Below, in pieces: positions 24,760-32,838 of a DNA stretch of 32,838 nucleotides. Source of the stretch: Acidobacteriota bacterium (lineage in GTDB: Bacteria; Acidobacteriota; JAAYUB01); the NCBI GenBank assembly GCA_017996395.1, contig JAGOHA010000029.1:1-32838 (forward strand), written 5' to 3'. Both the position numbers and the translations under genes were made by a program. The notes beneath the pieces were generated by a model that was not told the DNA's origin, made no database searches, and saw nothing but the letters and a program-made list of their open reading frames with translations. Numbering within the stretch: position 1 is the stretch's first letter; every line of letters starts with the position of its first letter.

Positions 24760-26349
24760 ATGGAAACCATCACCACCGACGTCCTCGTCCTCGGCTCCGG
24801 CATCGCCGGACTCAGCGCCGCCATCCGCCTGGCCAGCCGCCGCCGCGTGCTGGTGGTCACCAAGGCGGAGGTGTCCGCCGGCAACACCGAGTTGGCCCAA
24901 GGCGGCATCGCCGCGGCCATCCAGGAGGAGGATTCGCCGTTCAGCCATTTCAGCGACTCCATGAGCGCCGGCGACTACCTCTGCCGCGAGGAGGCGCTGG
25001 CGTACATGGTGGCGCAGGGGCCGCGGTGCGTCCGCGAGCTCATCGGCTGGGGCGCCCGGTTCGACACCGTCGGCGGGCGGCTGAGCTTCACCCGCGAGGG
25101 CGCCCACCGCGTCCGCCGCGTGCTCCACGCCCACGGCGACGCCACCGGCGCCGAGATCCAGGCCACGCTGGTCCGCCGCGTGGCCGCCTTGCCCAAGGTG
25201 ACGCTTCGGGAGCGGACCGCCGCCCTCGACCTGCTGATCCGGGACGGCGGCTGCTGGGGCGCCGTCTGCCTCGACCTGGCCTCCGGCCAGCCCCTGCAGG
25301 TGCGGGCCGCCGTGACCGTCATCGCCACGGGCGGGGCCGGCCGGTTGTACCGGCACAGCACCAATGCCGCCACCGCCACGGGCGACGGATTCGCCATGGC
25401 CTACCGTGCCGGCGCGCTCCTCGAGGACATGGAATTCGTCCAGTTCCACCCCACCAGCCTGCGCGTGCCGGGGGTGCCCGAGTTTCTGCTCAGCGAGGCG
25501 CTGCGCGGCGAGGGCGGGCTGCTGCGCAACGGGGCGCGGGAGCGGTTCATGCCCCGCTACCACCCGATGGCCGAGCTGGCGCCGCGCGACGTGGTCAGCC
25601 GGGCCATCTGGCAGGAGCTGCGGGACACCGGCACCGACCACGTGCTGCTGGACATGACCCACTTCAAGGCCGAGTTCCTCCGGGAGCGGTTCCCGAATCT
25701 GTTCCAGCGCTGCCTGGCGCTGGGGATCGACATGTCGCGGCAGCCCATTCCGGTGGCGCCGGCGGCCCACTTCATCATGGGCGGGATCAAGACCGACCCG
25801 GACGGGCGGACCAGCCTCCGCCGCCTGTACGCCTGCGGCGAGGCGGCCTGCACCGGCGTCCACGGCGCCAACCGCCTGGCCAGCAACTCGCTGTTGGAGG
25901 GGCTGGTGTTCGGCCGGCGCACCGGGACGTACATCCGCGACCACTGGGCCGACCTGACCATGGGACCGGCCCCGGCGGACGCGCGCTGGCCGGCGCCGAA
26001 GGTGATCCCCGGCGCGTTCACCCCCGAGCTCGAGTCGCGCCGGACGGAGTTCCAGTCGCTGATGTGGGAGCGGGTGGGCATCGTCCGGTCCGGCGAGTCG
26101 CTCCAGGCGGCCATGGAGCAGCTGGCGCGCTGGCGCGCCGAGCTGGCGCCGGTCCGCACCCTGGCCGAGCACGCCTTTGACGGCATGCTCGTGAGCGGGC
26201 TGTGCATCGCCCGGGCGGCGCTGGAGCGGCGGGGCAGCCGGGGCGGGCACTACCGTGAGGATTACCCCGTGCGCGGCGGCTACGGCAACCGCCATGTGAA
26301 CATCCGCCGCGGTTCGGGCGGGCTTCCCGCCGCATCCTGGTCGGAGTAG
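24760..26349 (+). CDS. nadB: L-aspartate oxidase
   Basis: A 529-residue flavoenzyme that oxidises L-aspartate to iminoaspartate, the first step of de novo NAD synthesis. The FAD-binding motif GSGIAGLSAAIRLA starts at residue 12. The conserved TREGAHRVRRVLHAHGDATG region, PRDVVSRAI and the FAD/substrate block AAHFIMGGIKTD...YACGEAACTGVHGANRLASNSLLEGLVFG follow in the expected order. Succinate dehydrogenase subunits share the fold, but the aspartate-oxidase pattern and the nadC neighbour settle the call. The C-terminal helical domain is present. The ribosome site (AGAGAGG) is somewhat distant. It opens a seven-gene run; quinolinate synthase (nadA) is not in the window. Confidence 0.95.
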   Translation: METITTDVLVLGSGIAGLSAAIRLASRRRVLVVTKAEVSAGNTELAQGGIAAAIQEEDSPFSHFSDSMSAGDYLCREEALAYMVAQGPRCVRELIGWGARFDTVGGRLSFTREGAHRVRRVLHAHGDATGAEIQATLVRRVAALPKVTLRERTAALDLLIRDGGCWGAVCLDLASGQPLQVRAAVTVIATGGAGRLYRHSTNAATATGDGFAMAYRAGALLEDMEFVQFHPTSLRVPGVPEFLLSEALRGEGGLLRNGARERFMPRYHPMAELAPRDVVSRAIWQELRDTGTDHVLLDMTHFKAEFLRERFPNLFQRCLALGIDMSRQPIPVAPAAHFIMGGIKTDPDGRTSLRRLYACGEAACTGVHGANRLASNSLLEGLVFGRRTGTYIRDHWADLTMGPAPADARWPAPKVIPGAFTPELESRRTEFQSLMWERVGIVRSGESLQAAMEQLARWRAELAPVRTLAEHAFDGMLVSGLCIARAALERRGSRGGHYREDYPVRGGYGNRHVNIRRGSGGLPAASWSE

Positions 26350-26360
26350 GAGGTCGTGCC

Positions 26361-27215
26361 ATGACCGCCGACGACTTCGTGCGCCGCCGCCTCCGCGCCT
26401 TCCTGCGCGAGGACATCGGATCGGGCGACCTGACCACCGACAGCTTCGCCGGCCTCGACGCGCGACGCGCCCGGGCCGTGTTCCGCGCCCGCGAAACCGG
26501 CGTCCTGGCCGGCCTGGACTTCGCCGTCGAGGTTTTCCGGCTGCTCGATCCGGCGGTGCGCCTCGTCCGGCGGGACGTCGCCGAGGGCGCCGCCATGGCC
26601 GCCGGGACGGTGCTGGCCGAAGTGGAGGCGGCCGCCGGCGCGTTGCTGCGGGGCGAACGCACCGCGCTCAACATCGTCCAGCGGCTGTCGGGGATCGCCA
26701 CCCTGACCCGGCAGTACGCCGCCGCCCTGGCCGGCACGCCGGTCCGGCTGCTGGACACCCGCAAGACCACCCCCGGCTTCCGGTTCTTCGAGAAGTACGC
26801 CGTCCGCGCCGGGGGCGGCCACAACCACCGGCTGGGGCTCTACGACGGGGTCATGATCAAAGATAACCACATCGCCGCCGTCGGCGACATCGGCGCGGCG
26901 GTGCGCGCCGCCCGCGAGCACGCGCCGGTCACCGTGCGGATCGAGGTCGAGGCGGAGACGCTGGCCCAGGTCGACGCGGCCCTGGCCGCCGGGGCCGACA
27001 TCATCATGCTCGACAACATGGACCCGGACACCATGCGGCAGGCCGCCGCGCGCGTCGCCGGCCGGGCGAGGCTCGAGGCTTCGGGCCGGGTGACGCTCGA
27101 GGCACTGCCGGGCATCGCCGCCGCTGGCGTGGACTACATCTCCACCTCCGCCGTGATCAGCCGGGCGCACTGGCTGGACATCGGACTCGACTTCGTGGCC
27201 GAGGAGGCGCGGTGA
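26361..27215 (+). CDS. nadC: Nicotinate-nucleotide pyrophosphorylase (carboxylating)
   Basis: A 284-residue quinolinate phosphoribosyltransferase, which turns quinolinate and PRPP into nicotinate mononucleotide, the third step of de novo NAD synthesis. The start LREDIGSGDLTTD, the segment ERTALNIVQRLSGIAT, the PRPP-binding DTRKTTPGFRFFEKYAVRAGGG and GVMIKDNHI are all canonical. The late segment IMLDNMDPD also fits. Length is normal. AGGAGG precedes the ATG; the gap to nadB is 11 bases, and the stop overlaps the GTG start of the next gene by four. Confidence 0.96.
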   Translation: MTADDFVRRRLRAFLREDIGSGDLTTDSFAGLDARRARAVFRARETGVLAGLDFAVEVFRLLDPAVRLVRRDVAEGAAMAAGTVLAEVEAAAGALLRGERTALNIVQRLSGIATLTRQYAAALAGTPVRLLDTRKTTPGFRFFEKYAVRAGGGHNHRLGLYDGVMIKDNHIAAVGDIGAAVRAAREHAPVTVRIEVEAETLAQVDAALAAGADIIMLDNMDPDTMRQAAARVAGRARLEASGRVTLEALPGIAAAGVDYISTSAVISRAHWLDIGLDFVAEEAR

Positions 27216-28834
27216 CGGCAGGCCGCGGCTGGGCATTCTGGGAGGGACTGGGCGAGAAGAAGCGCTTCGCCGCGCTGATGCTGGCGCTGGCGGTCTTCTA
27301 CCTCTCGTTCATCGGCTGGTACGGCTTCGTCGGCCCCGACGAGCCGCGCTACGCCCGCATCGCCGAGGAGATGATGCACCGCGGCGACTGGGTGCTCCCC
27401 ACCCTGAAGGGCTCCGCCTGGCTGGAAAAACCGCCGCTGCTCTACTGGATGGCCAACGTCTCGTACCGGGTGTTCGGCGTGAACGAGTTCGCCGCGCGGC
27501 TGCCGGCGGTCCTGCTGGCGCTCGGCGCCATCGCCACGCTGTACCTGACGCTGAAGCGGACATTCGGCGAGCGGATGGCCTTCAACGCATCGCTGGCGCT
27601 CGGCACCTGCGTGCTGTTCCTCGGCTTCGCCGGCGGAGGCACCACGGACATGCCGTTCACCGCATGCGTGTCGGTGGGCCTGTTGCTGCTCTGGCGGTAC
27701 CTGGCCGCCGAGCCGGCGCCGCCGCCCACGCTGCTCTGGGCCGCCGGCGCCGTCTTCGGTCTGGCCGTCCTGGCCAAGGGGCCGCTGGGCCTGGTGCTGC
27801 CGGTGCTGGCCGTCTATCCGTACCTCATGGTCACCGGCCGGGTGGAGCGATTGACGCTACCGCGGCTGGCCGTGGGCGCATTGGCGCTGCTGGCGGTGGC
27901 GGCGCCCTGGTACATCCTCGTGTACCTGCGGGAGGGCTTCTTCTTCATCCTGGTGTTCTTCGTCAATCACCATCTGGGCCGCTTTTTCACTTCGATCCAT
28001 CACCACACCCGGCCGTTCTACTTCTACCTGCCGGTGATTCTGATCGGACTCCTCCCCTGGACGTTCTTCCTGCTCCTGTGGCGGGACCGCCGGCCGCTCT
28101 GGCGGCGCTGGCGGCAGGACCCGCGGGCCGACGGCCTGCTGTTCTTCCTCGCCTGGCTGGCGCTGCCGCTGGTGTTCTTCTCGCTGTCTTCGGCCAAGCT
28201 TCCCGGTTACATCCTGCCGCTGTTCCCCGCGCTGGCCGTGCTCATCGGTTGGAGCATGGAGGAGGCCTTCGCCCCGGGGCGCGACTGGCGACCGTTCGCG
28301 TGGGGCGCGGCGGCAGTGACGCTGGTGCTGGCGGTGGGGGGGCCGCTCTTCTTCCACATCCGCTTCCACCGGGTGGAACTCGGGCTGCTGGCCGTCGCCC
28401 TGGCGCTGCCGGGCCTGCTGGGCTTCATCTGGCTCATCCGCCGCGGCCGGCCGGACCGGGCCATCCTGTCGCTGGCGTTCGGCGTGTTCCTGGTGGTGGC
28501 CGGAGGCGCCCCGTTCCTGCTGCCGGCGGTGGAACCGTTCTTCTCGGGACGCCACATCTGCCGGCTGGCCATGACGCGGACCGGGCCGGACAATCCGCTG
28601 ATCATCTACCGGCATTTTCATCACAGTCACGAGTACTACACCGGCTATACGTGCACGCCGAACATAGAGAAACCGGCCGAGTTGGCCGCCCTGCTGGAAT
28701 CGCGCCGACAGCCGGCCCATCTGCTGACCGAGGGGAAGGCCGTGGGCGACCTCGACCAGGTGTCCGGCTGGCGGCACACGGTCGTGGCCGAAGCGGGCCG
28801 CTCGGTGCTGGTGAAACTGGAGCGAACGCCATGA
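27212..28834 (+). CDS. GT39/ArnT-like membrane glycosyltransferase
   Basis: A 540-residue integral membrane protein with about twelve hydrophobic segments. The first outer loop carries GPDEPRYARIAEEM, with Asp43-Glu44, matching the catalytic acidic residues of the PMT/ArnT superfamily. The stretch LEKPPLLYWM in the following loop is also typical. These enzymes take a sugar from a polyprenyl phosphate and attach it to lipid A or to proteins on the outer side of the inner membrane. The gene starts with GTG inside the nadC stop (GTGA) and ends with ATGA shared with the next gene, so both joins imply translational coupling. Acceptor and sugar cannot be deduced. Confidence 0.88.
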   Translation: MTAGRGWAFWEGLGEKKRFAALMLALAVFYLSFIGWYGFVGPDEPRYARIAEEMMHRGDWVLPTLKGSAWLEKPPLLYWMANVSYRVFGVNEFAARLPAVLLALGAIATLYLTLKRTFGERMAFNASLALGTCVLFLGFAGGGTTDMPFTACVSVGLLLLWRYLAAEPAPPPTLLWAAGAVFGLAVLAKGPLGLVLPVLAVYPYLMVTGRVERLTLPRLAVGALALLAVAAPWYILVYLREGFFFILVFFVNHHLGRFFTSIHHHTRPFYFYLPVILIGLLPWTFFLLLWRDRRPLWRRWRQDPRADGLLFFLAWLALPLVFFSLSSAKLPGYILPLFPALAVLIGWSMEEAFAPGRDWRPFAWGAAAVTLVLAVGGPLFFHIRFHRVELGLLAVALALPGLLGFIWLIRRGRPDRAILSLAFGVFLVVAGGAPFLLPAVEPFFSGRHICRLAMTRTGPDNPLIIYRHFHHSHEYYTGYTCTPNIEKPAELAALLESRRQPAHLLTEGKAVGDLDQVSGWRHTVVAEAGRSVLVKLERTP

Positions 28835-29766
28835 TCTATCCGCCGCCGCTTGCCGCCGGCAGCCGTATCCGCGTCGTGGTGCCGGCCTCGCCGGTGAAGA
28901 GGCCGTACATGGAGCGGGGACTGGCCTGGCTGGCGGCCCAGGGCTGGCAGCCGGTCTGGTCCGGCCGCGGCACGACGGCGCATTTCTACACCGCCGGCCC
29001 CGACGACGAGCGGGCCGCCGAGCTCGCGGACGCGCTCGGCGACACCGACGCCGACGCCGTCTGGTGCGCCCGCGGCGGTTACGGCTGCGCCCGGCTGCTG
29101 CCCGCCCTGGACCGGGCGCTGCCCCGGCCGCCCGCGCGGCCCAAGGCGGTGGTGGGCTGCTCCGACGCCACGGCGTTGCTGATTCACCTGCTGCAGCGTT
29201 GGGGCTGGGTGGTCTTTCACGGACCCATGGTGGCCGGCGACCTGGGCCGCGATCCGGTGGGCGCCGACGCCGCGTACCTGACCGGGCTGCTGGCCGGTGC
29301 GCCGCCGCGGGAGACCGTGTCGGTCGAACCGCTGACGGTGCTCCGGACGGGGCCCGTCGTGACGGCGCCGCTGACGGGCGGCTGCCTGTCGGTGCTGGCG
29401 GCCACCCTGGGGACGCCCGACGAATGGGACACCCGCGGCCGGATCCTCTTCCTGGAGGACACCCAGATCAAGCCGTACCAGCTCGACCGGCTGCTGGGCC
29501 AGCTCCGCGCGGCGGGGAAGTTCGAGGAGGCGGCCGGGGTGGTCTTCGGCGAAATGACGGGGTGCACGCAGCACCCGGAACAGGGCTACACGATCCAGGA
29601 GGCGCTGCGCCACGCCCTCGGCGACATCGGCTGCCCGGTGCTCTTCGGCCTGCCGTCGGGCCACTGCGAGCGGCCCAGCCTGGTGCTGGCGCTGGGGGCC
29701 GGCTACCGCCTGGATCCGGACGCGGGCCGACTTTGCCTCGAGGATGACTGGCTATGTCCACGGTGA
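28831..29766 (+). CDS. ldcA: LD-carboxypeptidase (peptidase S66, LdcA-like)
   Basis: A 311-residue cytoplasmic serine peptidase that removes the terminal D-alanine from murein tetrapeptides during recycling. The S66 catalytic triad can be read as Ser111 in VGCSDATALL, Glu209 in LFLEDTQ and His278 in SGHCERPS. The opening SRIRVVVPASP and the ARGGYGCARLL stretch are typical of the family. The product, a tripeptide, is the substrate of Mpl, encoded next and overlapping by 13 bases. Family members that confer microcin C resistance (MccF) share the fold; the neighbour makes the recycling role far more likely. Confidence 0.93.
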   Translation: MIYPPPLAAGSRIRVVVPASPVKRPYMERGLAWLAAQGWQPVWSGRGTTAHFYTAGPDDERAAELADALGDTDADAVWCARGGYGCARLLPALDRALPRPPARPKAVVGCSDATALLIHLLQRWGWVVFHGPMVAGDLGRDPVGADAAYLTGLLAGAPPRETVSVEPLTVLRTGPVVTAPLTGGCLSVLAATLGTPDEWDTRGRILFLEDTQIKPYQLDRLLGQLRAAGKFEEAAGVVFGEMTGCTQHPEQGYTIQEALRHALGDIGCPVLFGLPSGHCERPSLVLALGAGYRLDPDAGRLCLEDDWLCPR

Positions 29767-31199
29767 TCATGGGCCGGACGGTGCAGCGGATCCACCTGCT
29801 GGGCGTCTGCGGGACGGCGATGGCGTCGCTGGCGGCGCTGCTCCGGTCGTCCGGCTACACGGTGACGGGTTCCGATGCGGACGTCTATCCGCCCATGAGC
29901 GACTTTCTGGCGGCCGAGGGGATCCCGGTGCGCTCCGGCTACGCGCCGGCCAACCTGGATCCGCCGCCCGACCTGGTGGTGGTGGGCAACGCCATCGCCC
30001 GCGGCAATCCGGAGCTCGAGCACGCGCTGGCCGCCGGGCTGCCGTACCTGTCCATGCCCGAGGTGGTCAAGCTGCTGCTCCTGCCCGGCAAGACGCCGGT
30101 GGTGGTCACCGGGACCCACGGCAAGACCACCACCTCGGCCATGGCCGCCTGGGCGCTGACGCAGCTGGGATTCGACCCCTCGTTCCTCGTCGGCGGGATC
30201 CCGCTGGACTTCGGGCGGAGCGCCGCCCTGGGCCGCGGCCCCCACTTCGTCATCGAGGGGGACGAGTACGACACCGCCTATTTCGACAAGGCGCCCAAGT
30301 TTTTCCACTACCGTCCGACGGTCCTGGTGATCACCGGCATCGAGTACGACCACGCCGACATCTACCCCGACCTCGACGCCATCGTGCTCCAGTTCCGCCG
30401 CCTCGTGAACACGGTGCCGCCCAACGGCCTGGTGGTGTACCACGCCGACTGCCCGCGCGCCGCCGAAGTGGCGGCGCGCGCGCCGTGTCCGACGGTCTCG
30501 TTCGGTTTCGGCGGCGGGGCCGACTGGCAGGCCGAGTCGGTCCGCGCTGAGGACGGGCGGACGCGGTTCGCCGTCCGCCACCGCGGCGCGGCGCTCGGCG
30601 AGGCGGAACTGGCCGTCCCCGGGCGGTACAACGTCCTGAACGCCCTGGCCGTCTGGGCGGTGCTCCACCACGCCGGCGCACCGCCGGAGCGCGTGCCCGG
30701 CGCGCTGGCGTCGTTCCGCGGCGTGGAGCGCCGCATGACCCTGCGCGGCGATGTCGGCGGCGCGCTGCTCTATGACGATTTCGCCCACCACCCGACGGCG
30801 ATTCAGGCGACGCTGGCGGGGGCGCGGCTGCGGTTTCCCGACCGGCGGATCGCGGTGGTGTTCGAGCCGCGCTCCTGGACCTGCCGCAAGCGCGTCCACC
30901 AGGCGGCGATGGCCCGCTGCTTCGCCGAGGCCGATGTGGTGATCCTGGCCGACGTCTTCCGCAAGGAGGCGCTCCCCGAAGCCGATCGGTTCGATCCGGC
31001 CCGGGCGGTGGCCGACATGCGCGCCGCCGGGCAGAACGCCCACTTCCTCCCCACGGTGGCCGAGATCGTGCCGTTCCTCCGCCGCTGGCTGAAACCCGGC
31101 GATGTGGCCATCATCATGTCCAATGGCGGGTTCGATGACATTCACCGCCGCATTCTCGAATCCAGCGGGAGGGAAGGCGATGCCCCCACTCAACCGTAA
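29754..31199 (+). CDS. mpl: UDP-MurNAc : L-Ala-gamma-D-Glu-meso-DAP ligase
   Basis: A 481-residue Mur-ligase family enzyme that joins recycled tripeptide to UDP-MurNAc, bypassing MurC, D and E. The N-terminal Rossmann part has HLLGVCGTAMASLA. The ATP-binding loop is GTHGKTTTSAM (120-130), and IEGDEYDTAYFDK (167-179) and TGIEYDHADIY (193-203) are more Mpl-like than MurC-like. The C-terminal ligase domain contains YDDFAHHPTAI. Length is slightly above the usual 450 or so. The start at 29754 lies inside ldcA; a second ATG five codons later is possible. Presence of mpl implies meso-diaminopimelate in the wall and a diderm cell. Confidence 0.95.
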   Translation: MSTVIMGRTVQRIHLLGVCGTAMASLAALLRSSGYTVTGSDADVYPPMSDFLAAEGIPVRSGYAPANLDPPPDLVVVGNAIARGNPELEHALAAGLPYLSMPEVVKLLLLPGKTPVVVTGTHGKTTTSAMAAWALTQLGFDPSFLVGGIPLDFGRSAALGRGPHFVIEGDEYDTAYFDKAPKFFHYRPTVLVITGIEYDHADIYPDLDAIVLQFRRLVNTVPPNGLVVYHADCPRAAEVAARAPCPTVSFGFGGGADWQAESVRAEDGRTRFAVRHRGAALGEAELAVPGRYNVLNALAVWAVLHHAGAPPERVPGALASFRGVERRMTLRGDVGGALLYDDFAHHPTAIQATLAGARLRFPDRRIAVVFEPRSWTCRKRVHQAAMARCFAEADVVILADVFRKEALPEADRFDPARAVADMRAAGQNAHFLPTVAEIVPFLRRWLKPGDVAIIMSNGGFDDIHRRILESSGREGDAPTQP

Positions 31200-32145
31200 C
31201 CGCGCCCTGCGCCTGGCGCTCGCCCTGGCTCTGCTCGTCGCGTCGTGGCCCGTCGGGCCGGCGGCGCAGGACCAGCCCATCATCCGGACCGAGGTCCAGC
31301 AGATCTTCGTGCCGGTGACGGTCGCCAGTCAGGCGGGCGAGCCGGTGACCGACCTGGCGCGCAAGGACTTCCACCTGTTCGAAGACGGCGTCGAGCAGGA
31401 GATCATCAACTGCGCCCGGGAGGAGGTGCCCCTCAACGTCGTCTTCCTCATGGACATCAGCCACAGCACCTTCATGGAGCTGGGCGCCATCAAGAAGGCC
31501 GTGCGGACCTTCGTCGGGGCGCTGCAGCCCGAGGACCGGGTGGCCATCGTCACCTTCAACAACGAGGCCCGCCTGATCCTCGATTGGTCCAACAACCTGG
31601 AGCGGCTGGACCGGGCGCTGGAGCGGGTGGTACCCAAGGGGAGCACCGTCTGGTACGACGCGCTCTACGTGACCTACACCGAACTGTTGCCGGCGGTGCG
31701 GGGCAAGAAGGTGATCGTGTCGGTCACCGACGGGTGGGACACGGCGAGCCTGGTGGATTTCGGCGACATCCTGCGCAAGGCCACGGTGTCCGACACGCAG
31801 GTGTACATCGTCTCCAAGACCGCCGGCATCCGCGACTACGCCGAGTACTACAAGCGCGAGTACGGGCTCAAGTACGACGAGACCCGGATCATGCAGATCA
31901 TGTACGCCGCGGACGCCCAGCTCCGGAAGCTCGCCTACGAGACGGGCGGCCGCGTCATCGATCCGCGCGGCGCCGGCACCATCGATGAGGTGTACAGCCG
32001 GCTGGTCCGCGAACTGCGCCAGCAGTATTACCTGTCGTACATGCCGCACAACATCATGCGCGACGGCCAGTACCGCAAGATCGTCGTCCAGGTGGACCGG
32101 GTCGGGGTGCGGGTCAGCCACCGACCCGGTTACGAGGCCCGCTAG
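31180..32145 (+). CDS. Exported VWFA-related protein (Acidobacteriota type)
   Basis: A 321-residue protein with a cleavable signal (residues 1-29, ending VGPAAQ). After the strand pair IFVPVTVASQAGEPVTDL and the FHLFEDGVEQEI motif comes a von Willebrand A domain. Its metal site is D-I-S-H-S (Asp92, Ser94, Ser96), and VTDGWD follows later. The C-terminal part ELRQQYYLSYMP and the final strands are typical of the VWFA-related proteins that are abundant in Acidobacteriota genomes. Their function is unknown, but an extracytoplasmic binding or scaffold role is likely. The ATG at 31180 has GGGAGGGAAGG upstream and lies 20 bases inside mpl, which suggests coupling to wall recycling. Confidence 0.88.
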   Translation: MPPLNRNRALRLALALALLVASWPVGPAAQDQPIIRTEVQQIFVPVTVASQAGEPVTDLARKDFHLFEDGVEQEIINCAREEVPLNVVFLMDISHSTFMELGAIKKAVRTFVGALQPEDRVAIVTFNNEARLILDWSNNLERLDRALERVVPKGSTVWYDALYVTYTELLPAVRGKKVIVSVTDGWDTASLVDFGDILRKATVSDTQVYIVSKTAGIRDYAEYYKREYGLKYDETRIMQIMYAADAQLRKLAYETGGRVIDPRGAGTIDEVYSRLVRELRQQYYLSYMPHNIMRDGQYRKIVVQVDRVGVRVSHRPGYEAR

Positions 32146-32186
32146 CGGCGGCGCCCGCGGCGGAGCATACGAGGGAGGACGGAGCC

Positions 32187-32723
32187 GTGCGGTTGCCAGC
32201 CACGCGCAACATCTACCTGGTGGGATTCATGGGCGCCGGCAAGACCTGCGTGGCCGTGGAGCTGGCGCGCCGGATCGCCGCCGAGGCCGTGGACCTGGAT
32301 CACCTGGTGGAGACCGTCGCCGGGCTGCCGGTGGTGGAGATCTTCCGCCGCCACGGCGAACCGCATTTCCGCCTGCTGGAGCTGCAGCAGCTCCGCGACG
32401 TGGCCGGCCGGGGCGGCCGCGTGGTGGCGCTGGGCGGGGGGACGTTCACCCAGGCCGAGGCGGCGGCGCTGGTGCAGGGGTCCGGCGTGGCCGTCTGGCT
32501 GGACTGCCCGCTGGATGAACTGGTGCGCCGCTGCGTCAGCCACCACGCCCCGCGGCCGCTGGCGCGGAGCGAAGCGGAATTCCGCGCCCTCCACGCGGCG
32601 CGGCTCCCCCACTACCGGCAGGCGCCGTTCCGGGTGGACACCGGCGGCCGCACCATCGCCGCGGTGGCCGCTGAAATCGAGGAGATCCTCTCGTGGAAGG
32701 GGCTGCTGGAGCCGGACGCGTAG
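32187..32723 (+). CDS. aroK: Shikimate kinase
   Basis: A 178-residue P-loop kinase that phosphorylates shikimate in the chorismate pathway. Walker A is GFMGAGKT (13-20). The shikimate-binding DxD (VDLD, Asp36-Asp38), the EIFRRHGEPHFRLLE segment, the VVALGGGTF loop and the lid arginine region RPLAR all match the family. It starts with GTG at 32187 behind GGGAGG. It is 41 bases after the VWFA gene and closes the seven-gene run; no other aromatic-pathway gene is nearby. A short hairpin follows the stop. Confidence 0.92.
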   Translation: MRLPATRNIYLVGFMGAGKTCVAVELARRIAAEAVDLDHLVETVAGLPVVEIFRRHGEPHFRLLELQQLRDVAGRGGRVVALGGGTFTQAEAAALVQGSGVAVWLDCPLDELVRRCVSHHAPRPLARSEAEFRALHAARLPHYRQAPFRVDTGGRTIAAVAAEIEEILSWKGLLEPDA

Positions 32724-32742
32724 CCCAGGCGTCCCGCCTGGG
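32724..32742 (+). terminator. Hairpin directly after aroK
   Basis: CCCAGGCG (32724-32731) and CGCCTGGG (32735-32742) form a perfect 8-bp stem with a three-base loop, starting at the base after the stop codon. There is no T-tract, so it may be a Rho-assisted end or a dispersed palindromic element rather than an intrinsic terminator. Confidence 0.5.
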
Positions 32743-32747
32743 GGAAG

Positions 32748-32838
32748 AATCGAATCGGCGAATCGGCGAGCCGGCGGGTGGAGAATCACCACCGAGAACA
32801 CAGGGGACGCGGAGAATTCCGTTTGTGTATGGGCATCG
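32748..32838. repeat. Repeat-rich right edge of the window, with dispersed repeat copy 2
   Basis: Tandem words of the type GAATCGGC (32748-32770) are followed at 32787-32819 by the second copy of the element seen at 22737-22768. No gene is visible before the window ends. Confidence 0.55.

Noticed and set aside
27664..28830. A long in-frame extension upstream of the LD-carboxypeptidase
   Set aside because: It overlaps the glycosyltransferase gene in another frame and gives Pro/Gly/Arg-rich nonsense. The ATG at 28831 matches the family start and overlaps the upstream stop.

Overview
The window looks like a chromosomal piece of a GC-rich, diderm bacterium, most likely an Acidobacteriota or a close relative. 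The pointers are a VWFA-related protein of the kind typical of Acidobacteriota, a very large Ser/Thr kinase fused to TPR repeats, a LolCDE/MacAB-like transporter, murein recycling genes, and a folate-dependent TrmFO instead of TrmA. This placement is inference from gene content, not from a marker phylogeny. I saw no rRNA, tRNA, CRISPR array or prophage.

Layout. 1-423: the 3' end of an IS4-type insertion sequence, which has cut off the C-terminus of a small DUF5684-like membrane protein gene (407-703, minus). 927-1265: a stand-alone PAS protein. 1331-2491 (minus): an AAA/DUF4143 ATPase with a strong promoter covered by a nested palindrome. 2619-3608 (minus): a lipoprotein esterase of the PHB-depolymerase type. 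3816-6245: a secreted M6 metalloprotease with a C-terminal dockerin. 6383-13274 (minus): an adaptor - permease - ATPase - giant kinase gene run.

13454-14791: trmFO, convergent with a small four-cysteine protein gene (14812-15153, minus). 15391-19287: a stress block of hsp20, grpE and clpB. The hsp20 gene has a sigma-54-type promoter, a perfect upstream palindrome and an IHF-like site between them. It is followed by an FHA-GAF-PP2C phosphatase gene with its own sigma-70 promoter (19395-21158), a gene for an extraordinarily acidic protein (21213-21656), and a SAM hydrolase of the DUF62 family (21794-22594).

22595-23095 is non-coding and full of short word repeats, including a perfect 27-bp inverted repeat. 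A GAF/HD-GYP membrane protein follows on the minus strand (23096-24625). From 24760 to 32723 seven plus-strand genes are packed with overlaps or tiny gaps: nadB, nadC, a GT39 glycosyltransferase, an LD-carboxypeptidase, mpl, a VWFA protein and a shikimate kinase. They join NAD precursor synthesis, lipid-linked sugar transfer and murein peptide recycling in what is probably one transcript.

The points most worth following are the sigma-54-like control of hsp20, the acidic protein downstream of the phosphatase, the nested palindrome over the ATPase promoter, and the GYF-kinase-TolB-TPR fusion behind a LolCDE-like transporter.
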